Assembly: GCF_002217755.1 (NCBI RefSeq)
Contig: NZ_BCFL01000021.1
Coordinates: 124,001 to 188,000, forward strand
DNA length: 64,000 bases
Reading direction: 5' to 3'
Source of the DNA: Streptomyces hyaluromycini
GTDB lineage: Bacteria; Actinomycetota; Actinomycetes; Streptomycetales; Streptomycetaceae
Made by a program: the position numbers and the translations under genes. The notes beneath the pieces are model-generated. The model worked only from the letters and a program-made list of their open reading frames with translations. It was not told the origin of the DNA and made no database searches. Positions 8,545 through 15,689 of this stretch are shown here, in pieces. The stretch's first letter is position 1; every line of letters starts with the position of its first letter.

Positions 8545-8564
8545 ATGCCGACCAGTCGGTATGT
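8545..8564 (-). promoter_or_regulatory. Candidate TetR operator upstream of the phosphotransferase/acyl-CoA dehydrogenase operon
   Basis: Read on the minus strand this is ACATACCGACTGGTCGGCAT, containing CCGAC-TG-GTCGG. It shares 14 of its first 17 bases with the site at 1479-1496, including an identical ACATACCGAC. The location just upstream of a catabolic operon fits a repressor site. Confidence 0.55.
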
Positions 8565-8617
8565 CGTCCAGCGCGTGAGCCAAACGTGACCGGGACCACC
8601 CTACGACCCGTACGGTG

Positions 8618-8656
8618 GGTGACGGCTCCCCGCGTGCCGAGCGGGGAGCCGTCACC
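8618..8656 (-). terminator. Hairpin terminator for the histidine-rich gene
   Basis: A 16-bp perfect inverted repeat, GGTGACGGCTCCCCGC and its complement, with a 7-nt loop. It begins 14 bp beyond the stop codon of the histidine-rich protein. Confidence 0.8.
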
Positions 8657-8669
8657 GGCGAGGATCGGC

Positions 8670-8966
8670 TCAGTGGTCGTCCCAGTGACCGTTGTGCTCG
8701 GCGTGCCGGTGGCCGTCGTGCAGATAGTCGACGTGGTCGCCGTGCAGGACGCCGGTGTGCCCGCAGCCGTCGCCGTGCCGGTGCTCGTGGGCCTCGTGGG
8801 TGACGTGCCCGTCGGGCTCGCACTCGTCCCAGTGGCCGCCGTGCTCGCGGTGCAGATGTCCGTTGTGCGCGTAGTCGACGTGGTCGCCGTGCGGCACCTG
8901 GTCGTGCCCGCAGTCCGGTCCGTGGCTGTGACCGTGCGAGACGTGTTCCTGGTGAAGGGTGGTCAT
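8670..8966 (-). CDS. Histidine-rich, internally duplicated metal-binding protein
   Basis: A 98-residue protein with 27 histidines (28%) plus Asp, Glu and three Cys, and no signal peptide or membrane segment. Residues about 16-48 and 65-97 are a direct repeat. Each copy reads C-G-H...H-G-D-H-V-D-Y-x-H-x-G-H-x-H-x-E-H-x-G-H-W-D, so the gene arose by tandem duplication of a 33-residue unit. The composition is that of a cytoplasmic buffer or chaperone for Zn, Ni, Co or Cu. ATG 8966 has a GGTG-type weak ribosome-binding site; the upstream in-frame ATG at 9053 adds unrelated sequence and is rejected. No Zur- or Nur-like operator was recognised upstream, so the metal is unknown. Confidence 0.82.
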   Translation of the reverse strand: MTTLHQEHVSHGHSHGPDCGHDQVPHGDHVDYAHNGHLHREHGGHWDECEPDGHVTHEAHEHRHGDGCGHTGVLHGDHVDYLHDGHRHAEHNGHWDDH

Positions 8967-9094
8967 GGTGCTCGCCTTCGGGGGTGCAGGGTTCGGGAGT
9001 GTGGCGTGACGCCGACGGACAGGCTGCCACGCAAAGGGCGCATATGTGGGCATCCCGGTTGCGTGGCGTCCGAGTACCCCAGAGGGTCATTTGC

Positions 9095-10036
9095 ATGAAA
9101 GGCATCAGCTACAGCCGGTACGGCGGCCCCGAGGTGCTGGAGTACGGCGAGGTCAAGGACCCGAAGGTCGGCCCCGACTCGGTGCTCGTGAAGGTCCGGG
9201 CGGCGGCCGTGAACCCGGTCGACTGGAAGTGCCGCGAGGGCCATCTGCACGGCATCATGGACGCCGTCTTCCCGGTGGTCCCCGGCTGGGACGTCTCCGG
9301 CGTCGTCGTGCAGCCGGGCCCCGTCGTCACCGAGTTCGCGGTCGGCGACGAGGTGATCGGCTACGTCCGCGAGGACTTCCTCTCCCGGGGCACCTATGCC
9401 GAGTACGTCGCCGCACCCGTGCGCACCCTCGCCCGCAAGCCGCGCAACCTCACCTTCGAACAGGCCGCCGGGCTGCCGCTGGCCGGTCTCACCGCCTACC
9501 AGGTGCTGGTGCACGCCCTGGAGGTCAGGCGCGGCGAGACAGTCCTCGTGCACGCCGCCGCCGGCGGGGTCGGCTCCCTCGCCGTCCAGATCGCGGCCCA
9601 CCTCGGCGCCCGGGTGATCGGCACGGCGAGCGAGCGCAACCACGACTTCGTCCGGGGGCTCGGCGGCGAACCGGTGACCTACGGCGCGGGCCTGGCCGAA
9701 CGCGTCCGGGGGCTGGCGCCGGAGGGCGTGGCCGCCGTCTTCGACACCGTCGGCGGGGAGGCCCTGACCGCCTCGGCAAACCTGCTCGCACCCGAGGGCC
9801 GGATGGCCTCGATCGCCGACCCGGACGTCGTCGACTTCGGCGGCCGCTACTGCTGGGCGCGACCCGACGCCGAGGACCTGACCCGGCTCGCGGCGCTCGC
9901 GGAGCAGGGGGCTCTCACCGTCCATGTCGCCGAGACGTTCCCGCTGAAGCGGGCGGCCGACGCGCAGCGCCGCAGCCAGGAGGGGGGTACCCGGGGCAAG
10001 CTGGTGGTCATCGTGGACTGGCCGGAGGAGGGCTGA
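9095..10036 (+). CDS. NADP-dependent quinone oxidoreductase-like MDR protein
   Basis: A 313-residue zinc-independent medium-chain reductase. The nucleotide-binding loop A-A-A-G-G-V-G-S-L-A-V-Q lies near residues 150-161, and A-A-V-N-P-V-D-W-K near 35 is the usual quinone-reductase signature. There are no zinc-ligand cysteine clusters. It probably reduces a quinone or enone with NADPH. ATG 9095 is preceded by AGAGGG about 8 nt upstream. It is divergent from the histidine-rich gene and monocistronic. Confidence 0.87.
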   Translation: MKGISYSRYGGPEVLEYGEVKDPKVGPDSVLVKVRAAAVNPVDWKCREGHLHGIMDAVFPVVPGWDVSGVVVQPGPVVTEFAVGDEVIGYVREDFLSRGTYAEYVAAPVRTLARKPRNLTFEQAAGLPLAGLTAYQVLVHALEVRRGETVLVHAAAGGVGSLAVQIAAHLGARVIGTASERNHDFVRGLGGEPVTYGAGLAERVRGLAPEGVAAVFDTVGGEALTASANLLAPEGRMASIADPDVVDFGGRYCWARPDAEDLTRLAALAEQGALTVHVAETFPLKRAADAQRRSQEGGTRGKLVVIVDWPEEG

Positions 10037-10063
10037 GCGAGGGGCCGGATCCTTACCGGCTCC

Positions 10064-10378
10064 TCATACGACCAGTGCGGCGGCGCACAGGGCGATGGCG
10101 ATCGTGCACAGCACCGCTCCGGTCGCCTGCCGGGGGGCCAGCGCCGTGGGACGGTCGGCGGCCGCGAGGGCGCGGATACGGCGGTTGGCGACCAGGAGGA
10201 AGCCCAGCCACAGGGCGCAGCAGGCGGCGCAGCCGAGTACGCCGGCGGCCGAGGTGCTGCCGTGCAGTGCGGTCTTCGCCGCGAGTATGGCGGCGACGGT
10301 CGCCGAGAGGGTCGTACGGCGCCAGGCCAGCCGGGTCCGCTCCGGCTGGAGCCCGGGGTCGCGGGCCGGCTCCGTCAT
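10064..10378 (-). CDS. DUF202 family small membrane protein
   Basis: A 104-residue protein containing the DUF202 motif E-R-T-R-L-A-W-R-R-T followed by three hydrophobic segments. Its ATG overlaps the stop of the upstream DUF202 gene (ATGA), so the two are translationally coupled and may form a heteromer. The biochemical role of DUF202 proteins is unknown. Confidence 0.8.
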   Translation of the reverse strand: MTEPARDPGLQPERTRLAWRRTTLSATVAAILAAKTALHGSTSAAGVLGCAACCALWLGFLLVANRRIRALAAADRPTALAPRQATGAVLCTIAIALCAAALVV

Positions 10379-10767
10379 CCCTCCCACCCGACGAGCACCA
10401 CGACGACCATCGCGACGGCGACCACGGCGACGACCACGCTCAGCAGTGCCGGGAACCGGGACACCGGCAGATCCTCGCCGCGCCGCATCGCCCGCTCGCA
10501 GCGCATCCAGTGGTTCACGGCACGCAGCGAGCAGAGCACGCCGGCGGCGAGGAGCGCGAGCGCGAGGCCGACGCGCCAGCCCCAGCGGAGGTCGGGCAGG
10601 AACTGGTCCACGGCGAAGCCGCCGCCGATGAGGGCGAGGGCGGTACGCAGCCAGGCCAGGAAGGTCCGCTCGTTGGCGAGGGAGAAACGGTAGTCGGGGG
10701 TCGTGCCCTCCTGCCGTACCTCTTCGGGGGCGAACCACAAACGGACGTTCCGAGCGAATTCGATCAC
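10375..10767 (-). CDS. YidH/DUF202 family inner-membrane protein
   Basis: A 130-residue protein with the motif A-N-E-R-T-F-L-A-W-L-R-T-A-L-A followed by three transmembrane segments. GTG 10767 is chosen because the family sequence (I-E-F-A-R-N-V) begins there; the open frame continues upstream only through an intergenic repeat. No ribosome-binding site is visible, so a leaderless transcript is possible. It is the first gene of a two-gene operon of unknown function. Confidence 0.83.
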   Translation of the reverse strand: MIEFARNVRLWFAPEEVRQEGTTPDYRFSLANERTFLAWLRTALALIGGGFAVDQFLPDLRWGWRVGLALALLAAGVLCSLRAVNHWMRCERAMRRGEDLPVSRFPALLSVVVAVVAVAMVVVVLVGWEG

Positions 10768-10800
10768 GTATAGGAAGACTACCGGGGGCGGGACCCGTGG

Positions 10801-10890
10801 TTGTCCGGCCGCGGGCCGGTGGGGGCTGGCCGCGCCCACGCGGCGGAGCCGCAAATCAAATACAGCCCCGCGCCCCTTAAGGGGCGCTCC
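10801..10890. repeat. Dispersed intergenic repeat, type B, copy 1
   Basis: A GC-rich element beginning GCGGGCCGGTGGGGGCTGG, as in the type A copy near 34155. It continues with GCGCCCACGCGGCGGAGCCG and ends in CGCCCCTTAAGGGGCG. The type B part recurs in reverse orientation at about 40912-41005. The CGCGGCGGAGCCGC and GCCCC/GGGGC segments can fold. Confidence 0.7.
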
Positions 10891-10910
10891 CCAGCCGTGT
10901 CTCACATAGC

Positions 10911-11040
10911 TGCGGGCAGGCGTGCCTCCCCCAGTGCCTTAAGGGCCTGGGAGGTGCCCCCAGGCGGCACGGGTGGGCGCTGGGGGTCCCCCCGGCCGAA
11001 GGCTGGGGGAGGCACCCGGCCAGCGCCGGTAAGCGTCCCC
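10911..11040. repeat. GC-rich inverted-repeat patch between the DUF202 pair and the Nudix gene
   Basis: This stretch contains CTTAAGGGCCTGGGAGGTGC, CTGGGGGTCCCCCC and GGCTGGGGGAGGC in succession, giving several alternative hairpins. No gene is visible here. It may terminate the convergent or neighbouring transcripts and looks like remnants of intergenic repeats. Confidence 0.5.
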
Positions 11041-11050
11041 ACCCCCCGCC

Positions 11051-11560
11051 TCAGCCCCGCCACTCCCGCAACCGTTCCCACGCCGCCGCCCCGTCCGGCA
11101 CCCACTCCCACTCCCCGAGCCGGGACACCAGTTCCTCCTCGTTCAGGAAGGCGTGCCACGCCACCTCCTCCACCTGCGGCCGTACCGGCAGCTCGCAGCG
11201 CACCTCGTACACCGCCGACCACCAGCTCTGCCCGGCGCCGTCGTCGTACAGGAACTTGAAGAGGAACGTCGGCCGGGGGAGGCCGCTCACGCCCAGTTCC
11301 TCCTCGGCCTCCCGCAGCGCCGCGTCGTCGTAGGACTCGCCCGCGCCGACCACACCCCCGACGAACATGTCGTACAGGGAGGGAAAGACCAGCTTGGTCG
11401 CGGTGCGGCGGTGGACGAAGACGCGGCCGGCGGCGTCGCGGGCCTGGATGAAGACGCAGCGGTGGCGCAGGCCCCGGGCGTACGCCTCGCCGCGTGGGGA
11501 CTGTCCGGTCACCCGGTCGTGCTCGTCGACGATGTCGAGGATCTCGTCAGCAGCGCTCAT
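11051..11560 (-). CDS. Nudix hydrolase
   Basis: A 169-residue Nudix protein. The Nudix box G-x5-E-x7-R-E-A-E-E-E-L-G is complete near residues 69-91. The leading D-E-I-L-D-I-V-D-E-H-D-R-V resembles isopentenyl-diphosphate isomerase-like and YfcD-type Nudix enzymes. It would hydrolyse a nucleoside-diphosphate-linked substrate that is not identifiable here. ATG 11560 is preferred over the in-frame ATG four codons upstream. It ends in a GC-rich repeat patch. Confidence 0.88.
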   Translation of the reverse strand: MSAADEILDIVDEHDRVTGQSPRGEAYARGLRHRCVFIQARDAAGRVFVHRRTATKLVFPSLYDMFVGGVVGAGESYDDAALREAEEELGVSGLPRPTFLFKFLYDDGAGQSWWSAVYEVRCELPVRPQVEEVAWHAFLNEEELVSRLGEWEWVPDGAAAWERLREWRG

Positions 11561-11593
11561 ACCGCCATCCAAGCAGGCGGACGGCCGCCGGCG

Positions 11594-12487
11594 TCAGCGC
11601 GGCTGGAGGTCCAGCGAAGGCTCCTTGGGCGCCGTACCGCGCGGCATCGCCGGGTGCAGCCCGAGCAGCACGATGCCCGCCACGATCGCCGCGAGCCCCG
11701 CCGCCTCCCAGGCCAGCGCCCCGGTGTCGGTGCGCAGCCGGTCCCCGAGGAAGCCGACCCCGCAGAGGATCCCGGCGAGCGGCTGGGCCGCGGTGAGCGC
11801 GGGCAGCGAGTTGCGCAGTTCCGCCGTCTCGAACGCGCTCTGGACGAGGATCAGCCCGGTGACCCCGAGGACCAGCACGCCGTACGGCTGCCAGCCGGTC
11901 AGCACCTCCATGATGCCGCCCTCGGAGAAGCGGGTGCTGGTGACCCGGGTCAGCGCGTCCTGGACGCCGTAGAGCAGGCCCGCGGCGAGGGCGAGGAGGG
12001 TCGGTCCCGCGCTGAGGCGGGAGCGTTTGGCGTAGGTCGTCAGGAGCAGGGCTATCCCGACCATCAGGCCGATGATCAGCCAGTGCCGCAGCGGGTTGGC
12101 GATGGCGTCGCCGCCGCGTGGCTGGCCCGCCAGGATGAACGCGGTCACGCCGCCCGCGAGCAGGACGAGACCCGCCCAGCCCTGGTGGCTGAGGGGATGC
12201 CTGGTCTGGTGCCGGGAGAGCGCGAGGGCGAACAGGAGGTTCGTCGCGAGCAGCGGCTCGACGAGGGAGATCTCGCCCTTGCCGAGGGCGATCGCGCCGA
12301 GGACCATGCCGGCCACCATCAGGCCGATGCCGCCGAGCCAGCGCGGCACCCTCATCAGGTCGAGCAGCAGCCGGGGCGAGAGGAAGTCGCTGAGCGGTGC
12401 CTTCTGGGCGACGTTCTGCTGGAGCACGAACCCGAAGCCCAGGCAACAGGCCGCGCTCACGGCGAGGACCAGAACCAGAACGGACAC
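11594..12487 (-). CDS. DMT (EamA-like) family membrane transporter
   Basis: A 297-residue protein with nine to ten hydrophobic segments arranged as two EamA-like halves; the first half contains V-E-P-L-L-A-T-N-L-L-F and the second A-Q-P-L-A-G-I-L. It starts at GTG 12487 with GAGGT 7 nt upstream. The substrate is unknown. The Nudix gene begins 33 bp downstream, so the two may be cotranscribed. Confidence 0.85.
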   Translation of the reverse strand: MSVLVLVLAVSAACCLGFGFVLQQNVAQKAPLSDFLSPRLLLDLMRVPRWLGGIGLMVAGMVLGAIALGKGEISLVEPLLATNLLFALALSRHQTRHPLSHQGWAGLVLLAGGVTAFILAGQPRGGDAIANPLRHWLIIGLMVGIALLLTTYAKRSRLSAGPTLLALAAGLLYGVQDALTRVTSTRFSEGGIMEVLTGWQPYGVLVLGVTGLILVQSAFETAELRNSLPALTAAQPLAGILCGVGFLGDRLRTDTGALAWEAAGLAAIVAGIVLLGLHPAMPRGTAPKEPSLDLQPR

Positions 12488-12832
12488 GCTGCGTACCTCG
12501 ATCTGCGGCCGGGCTACGGAGTGCGTAGTGGCCGACTGTAGCGCTCCCGGGTAGGGATTGCTCCGGGGGTACCCGGAACCGGGCGGTTGACTCGGTCACG
12601 CTGCCCGAGTCGATCACGCTGGGCGGATCGGGGCGGCGGCGGGACCCTACGGCCATGGTCCGACGCCCGGGCGGCCGGCGCCATGGCGTACACCACAGCC
12701 GGAACCCGAAGCCCCACGGCCACGGTACGCCAACCGGGCCCCGGCGCGCGTCAAGTTCCGCCTCACGCAAGGTAGTTGAACGGAGTACCAGCCCCGTTCA
12801 GCTTGACGCAAAGTCTTGGCTGGGGGTTTGCT
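12488..12832. other. Intergenic region between divergent DMT and TPR-like genes
   Basis: No convincing gene is seen. It contains an inverted repeat GACTCGG...CCGAGTC at 12589-12611 overlapping a direct repeat TCACGCTG at 12596 and 12614. This may be a regulatory site for either divergent gene. Confidence 0.4.
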
Positions 12833-13867
12833 GTGCGTGATCGGCCGATGGCAGCCCGACAACCAGGAAGTTCCGCGGTGCCCCCAACCCCGCCCCTCTT
12901 AGGCCCAGGCCCGGCCGTCTCGGACCCAGGCCCGGCCGTCGTCCGAGCTCCCCGCGCGGCAGCGCACCCGGGGTGCGAACACTGCCCCGACGACGCCCTC
13001 GACGACGCAGAACTCATTTCCGCCCGGGCCGCGTTGACCCAGGGCCGCTGGCAGTCCGCCCGCTCCCTGCTGCTCCATACGGGTGATGACTGGGACCGCC
13101 GCGGCCACCGGGCCACCGTCCTCGCCCGTGAGCCCTACGCCACCGCCTGGGCCCGCGAGTGGCTGCTCGCCGAGCCCGGCTCCGCCGGCGCCGCCACCCT
13201 GTACGCCCTGACGCTGGTCCGGCGCGCCCTGCGCGGCAAGGAGGATCCGGAGCGGGCCCGCGAGGCCTGCGCCGGCGCCGCCGCGCTCGCCCCCGCCGAC
13301 CCCACGCCATGGCTCGGGCTGCTCCTGCTGGCCCGCTACCTGGGCACCGACGAGGAGACGCGCCGGACCTTCACCGAGGTGCGCCGCCGCCACCCCGAAC
13401 ACCATCACGCCCACCACCTGATGGCGGCCCGGATCGCGGAGACCGAGACCGGGGGGACGTACGAACTGTGCGCCTTCGCGGAACGCGCCGCGGCCGAGGC
13501 ACCGGCCGACTCCCCGCTCGCCGTCCTGCCGGTCGTCGCCTACGCCGAACGCCACCGGGTGCTGGCCGCCACCGGCCGGGCCCCCGCCGACCCGGCCGCC
13601 GCCGGGCACTGGACCGAGCCGTCCGCGCTGCGCGCCCTGGGCGCCGCCTTCGACTGGTGGCTGGAGTGGGGGATCGAGGAGCATCCCCGCCGCCACATCG
13701 ACCTCAACCATCTCGCCCACGCCACCTTCGGCGCCGGCCGGTACGCCGAGGCCGCCGCGCTGTTCCAGCGGATCGGCCGCCATGCCACCCCGGCACCCTG
13801 GTCGTACCCGGACCGCGACCCGTGCGAGGCGTTCCGGGCGGCCCGGGAGCGGGTGCTGGGAGGCTGA
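12833..13867 (+). CDS. Conserved hypothetical protein with TPR-like helical repeats
   Basis: A soluble protein of about 344 residues. After a Pro-rich N-terminus with P-G-C-E-H-C-P, it consists of Ala-rich helical pairs resembling tetratricopeptide repeats (for example D-D-A-E-L-I-S-A-R-A-A-L-T-Q-G-R-W and A-G-R-Y-A-E-A-A-A-L-F-Q-R-I-G). Scaffold or interaction roles are typical of such folds. GTG 12833 has a GGGGG sequence about 7 nt upstream; ATG 12848 is the alternative start. No specific function is assigned. Confidence 0.7.
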   Translation: MRDRPMAARQPGSSAVPPTPPLLGPGPAVSDPGPAVVRAPRAAAHPGCEHCPDDALDDAELISARAALTQGRWQSARSLLLHTGDDWDRRGHRATVLAREPYATAWAREWLLAEPGSAGAATLYALTLVRRALRGKEDPERAREACAGAAALAPADPTPWLGLLLLARYLGTDEETRRTFTEVRRRHPEHHHAHHLMAARIAETETGGTYELCAFAERAAAEAPADSPLAVLPVVAYAERHRVLAATGRAPADPAAAGHWTEPSALRALGAAFDWWLEWGIEEHPRRHIDLNHLAHATFGAGRYAEAAALFQRIGRHATPAPWSYPDRDPCEAFRAARERVLGG

Positions 13868-13954
13868 GGGGAGGATGATGAGAAGAGGTTGTGGATTCCT
13901 TACGGCCGCCGGATTTCGTGGCCGAGCCCGCCCCGATGGTGTTCGAATGAGTAC

Positions 13955-14695
13955 GTGAACTCTGAACAATCCGAGGAACCGCGGCGCACCGAGGAGGGCA
14001 GCCCGGTCGGCCGCCGGGTGTTCCTCGGCACCATCGGCCTCGGCGCGCTCGGTCTGGTGACCGCGCCGGTGCTGCAACGCGTCACCGAGTCGGTCCTCGG
14101 GACCTTCTCCGGCAAGGACCCCACGGGCCTGACCGGACTGCTCCCGAACGGCGGCGGCTTCCGCTACTACTCGGTGACCGGGTCGGTGCCGGACAAGACC
14201 GCCGCCGACTACCAGCTGAAGATCGACGGGCTGGTCGACAAGCCGCAGACGTACACCCTGGCCGACCTGCGGGCGCTGCCGCAGACCAAGCTGGTCAAGG
14301 ACGTCCAGTGCGTGACCGGCTGGCGGGTCCCCGACACGCCCTTCGAGGGCGTCCGCCTCTCGCACCTGCTGGACCTGGCGGGCGTCCGGGACTCCGCGAA
14401 GGCGATCCACTTCACCTGCTTCGACGGCGCGTACACCGAGAGCCTCACCCTCGACCAGGCCCGCCGGCCGGACATCCTGGTCGCGCTGCGCATGCAGAAC
14501 AAGGTCATCTCCCACGACCACGGCGGCCCGGTCCGCCTCTATGTCGCCCCCATGTACTTCTACAAGTCGGCCAAGTGGCTCTCCGGCATCACGGTCACCG
14601 ACAAGGTCGAACCGGGCTACTGGGAGCGGCTGGGCTACGACGTCGACGCCTGGGTCGGCCGCTCGAACGGACGTGACGATGAGCCTACGAGCTGA
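13955..14695 (+). CDS. Tat-exported molybdopterin-dependent oxidoreductase (sulfite oxidase/MsrP-like)
   Basis: A 246-residue protein with a twin-arginine signal G-R-R-V-F-L-G-T-I-G near residue 20 and an oxidoreductase molybdopterin-binding domain. The molybdenum-ligating cysteine is in V-Q-C-V-T-G-W near residue 111, and H-D-H-G-G-P-V-R-L follows near 189. The layout matches YedY/MsrP catalytic subunits, which reduce methionine sulfoxide or related substrates outside the membrane. The next gene encodes a polytopic cytochrome b-like protein overlapping by 17 bp, the expected electron donor. GTG 13955 is the only plausible start; it has no clear ribosome-binding site. Confidence 0.87.
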   Translation: MNSEQSEEPRRTEEGSPVGRRVFLGTIGLGALGLVTAPVLQRVTESVLGTFSGKDPTGLTGLLPNGGGFRYYSVTGSVPDKTAADYQLKIDGLVDKPQTYTLADLRALPQTKLVKDVQCVTGWRVPDTPFEGVRLSHLLDLAGVRDSAKAIHFTCFDGAYTESLTLDQARRPDILVALRMQNKVISHDHGGPVRLYVAPMYFYKSAKWLSGITVTDKVEPGYWERLGYDVDAWVGRSNGRDDEPTS

Positions 14696-15302
14696 GGCCC
14701 CGGCCGCCACGGACCGGCTGCGCCGCTTCACCGCCGCCGCGCGCTGGGTCCACCGCAGCACGGCGCTGCTGATGGGCCTGTGCGTCGCGACGGCCGCCTG
14801 CCTCTACATCCCGCAGCTGGCCGTCCTCGTCGGCCGCCGCGAACTGGTCGTCCGCATCCACGAGTGCGCGGGCCTCGCCCTTCCCGTCCCGGTCCTCCTG
14901 GGCCTGGCCTCCCGTGCCTTCCGCAGGGACCTCGGCTTCCTGAACCGCTTCGGCCCGCACGACAGGCTCTGGCTGCATGCCGCCCTGAGCCGCGACAAGC
15001 GCCCTTCCTCCCGTCCGGCGGGCAAGTTCAACGCCGGCCAGAAGATCTACGCGAACTGGATCGCCGGTGCGACCCTCGTCATGCTCGGCACGGGCCTCCT
15101 CATGTGGTTCACCCACCTCGCCCCGCTGATGTGGCGCACCTCGGCCACCTTTGTCCACGACTGGCTGGCCCTCACGATCGGCGTCGTCCTGGCCGGCCAC
15201 ATCGGCATGGCCCTCGGCGACCCGGAGGCAAGACGGGGCCTGCGCACGGGCACGGTGAGCAGAGAGTGGGCCAAGCGCGAACACCCGCTGTGGCGGCCGT
15301 AG
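14679..15302 (+). CDS. Cytochrome b/b561-like membrane subunit partnering the molybdopterin oxidoreductase
   Basis: A 207-residue protein with about four membrane segments and paired histidines (W-V-H-R-S near residue 23, I-H-E-C-A near 61, V-H-D-W-L near 156, G-H-I-G near 170) that can ligate b haem. It overlaps the upstream oxidoreductase gene. Together they resemble an exported molybdoenzyme with a quinol-oxidising membrane anchor. It is not an obvious MsrQ and is closer to formate-dehydrogenase-gamma/b561-type subunits. GTG 14673 is an alternative start two codons upstream. Confidence 0.8.
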   Translation: MSLRAEAPAATDRLRRFTAAARWVHRSTALLMGLCVATAACLYIPQLAVLVGRRELVVRIHECAGLALPVPVLLGLASRAFRRDLGFLNRFGPHDRLWLHAALSRDKRPSSRPAGKFNAGQKIYANWIAGATLVMLGTGLLMWFTHLAPLMWRTSATFVHDWLALTIGVVLAGHIGMALGDPEARRGLRTGTVSREWAKREHPLWRP

Positions 15303-15340
15303 CCCTGCGGAGCCTGCCGCACGAACTCCGACGGAGATCA

Positions 15341-15605
15341 GGCACCGCCGAGCACGGCCGTCGTGGCTGATCGCCGTCGCGGCGGAGAGAACTGTGAAGG
15401 CCATCGCTTTCCTCAGGCACCGCCGGACGCCGCCGTCGTGGCCGATGGCCGTTGCGGTGGAGGGAACTGTGAAGGCCGTCGCTTTCCTCAGCGATGCAAG
15501 GCCCCCCGGAGGCGCTCCAACGGTGCCGCAGGCGTCGCCGGACTTCGCCGTCGTGGCCGATAGCCCTTGCGGTGGAGAGAACTGTGAAGGCCGCCCTTCC
15601 TCATC
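15341..15605. repeat. Three tandem-spaced copies of a ~75-bp intergenic repeat
   Basis: Units begin with CCGTCGTGGCYGATNGCC at 15358, 15433 and 15548, and each continues through GAACTGTGAAGGCC and CTTTCCTCA-like tails. The first two are exactly 75 bp apart. A fourth, partial copy occurs at about 30668-30714. Frames open in both directions here only give repeated peptides and are not believable genes. The region lies between two unrelated convergent genes. Confidence 0.8.
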
Positions 15606-15689
15606 CCGCCGCAACGCCGGTCAGCGGAGACGGCGGAGTCCGGCGGTGCCGAGTGACGCGCACCGCCGGACTCCGGTCCCGTACCGCCC

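Noticed and set aside
8967-9094. Zur- or nickel-type operator between the histidine-rich gene and the MDR gene
   Set aside because: No TGAAAATGATTTTCA-like palindrome or other known metallo-regulator site could be seen.
6216-9098. A 960-codon plus-strand frame opposite the acyl-CoA dehydrogenase operon
   Set aside because: It spans two convincing minus-strand genes, their operator and the histidine-rich gene; composition indicates an antisense artefact.
12899-14761. A 620-codon minus-strand frame opposite the TPR-like and molybdopterin oxidoreductase genes
   Set aside because: The opposite strand carries a clear Tat signal and Mo-cofactor domain; this frame has no motif and crosses the intergenic region.
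15341-15605. Possible CRISPR array
   Set aside because: The units are imperfect, about 45-60 bp and unevenly spaced (75 and 115 bp), and no cas genes are present. The Cas4-like cysteines at 60.1-61.1 kb belong to a RecB-family nuclease without Cas neighbours.
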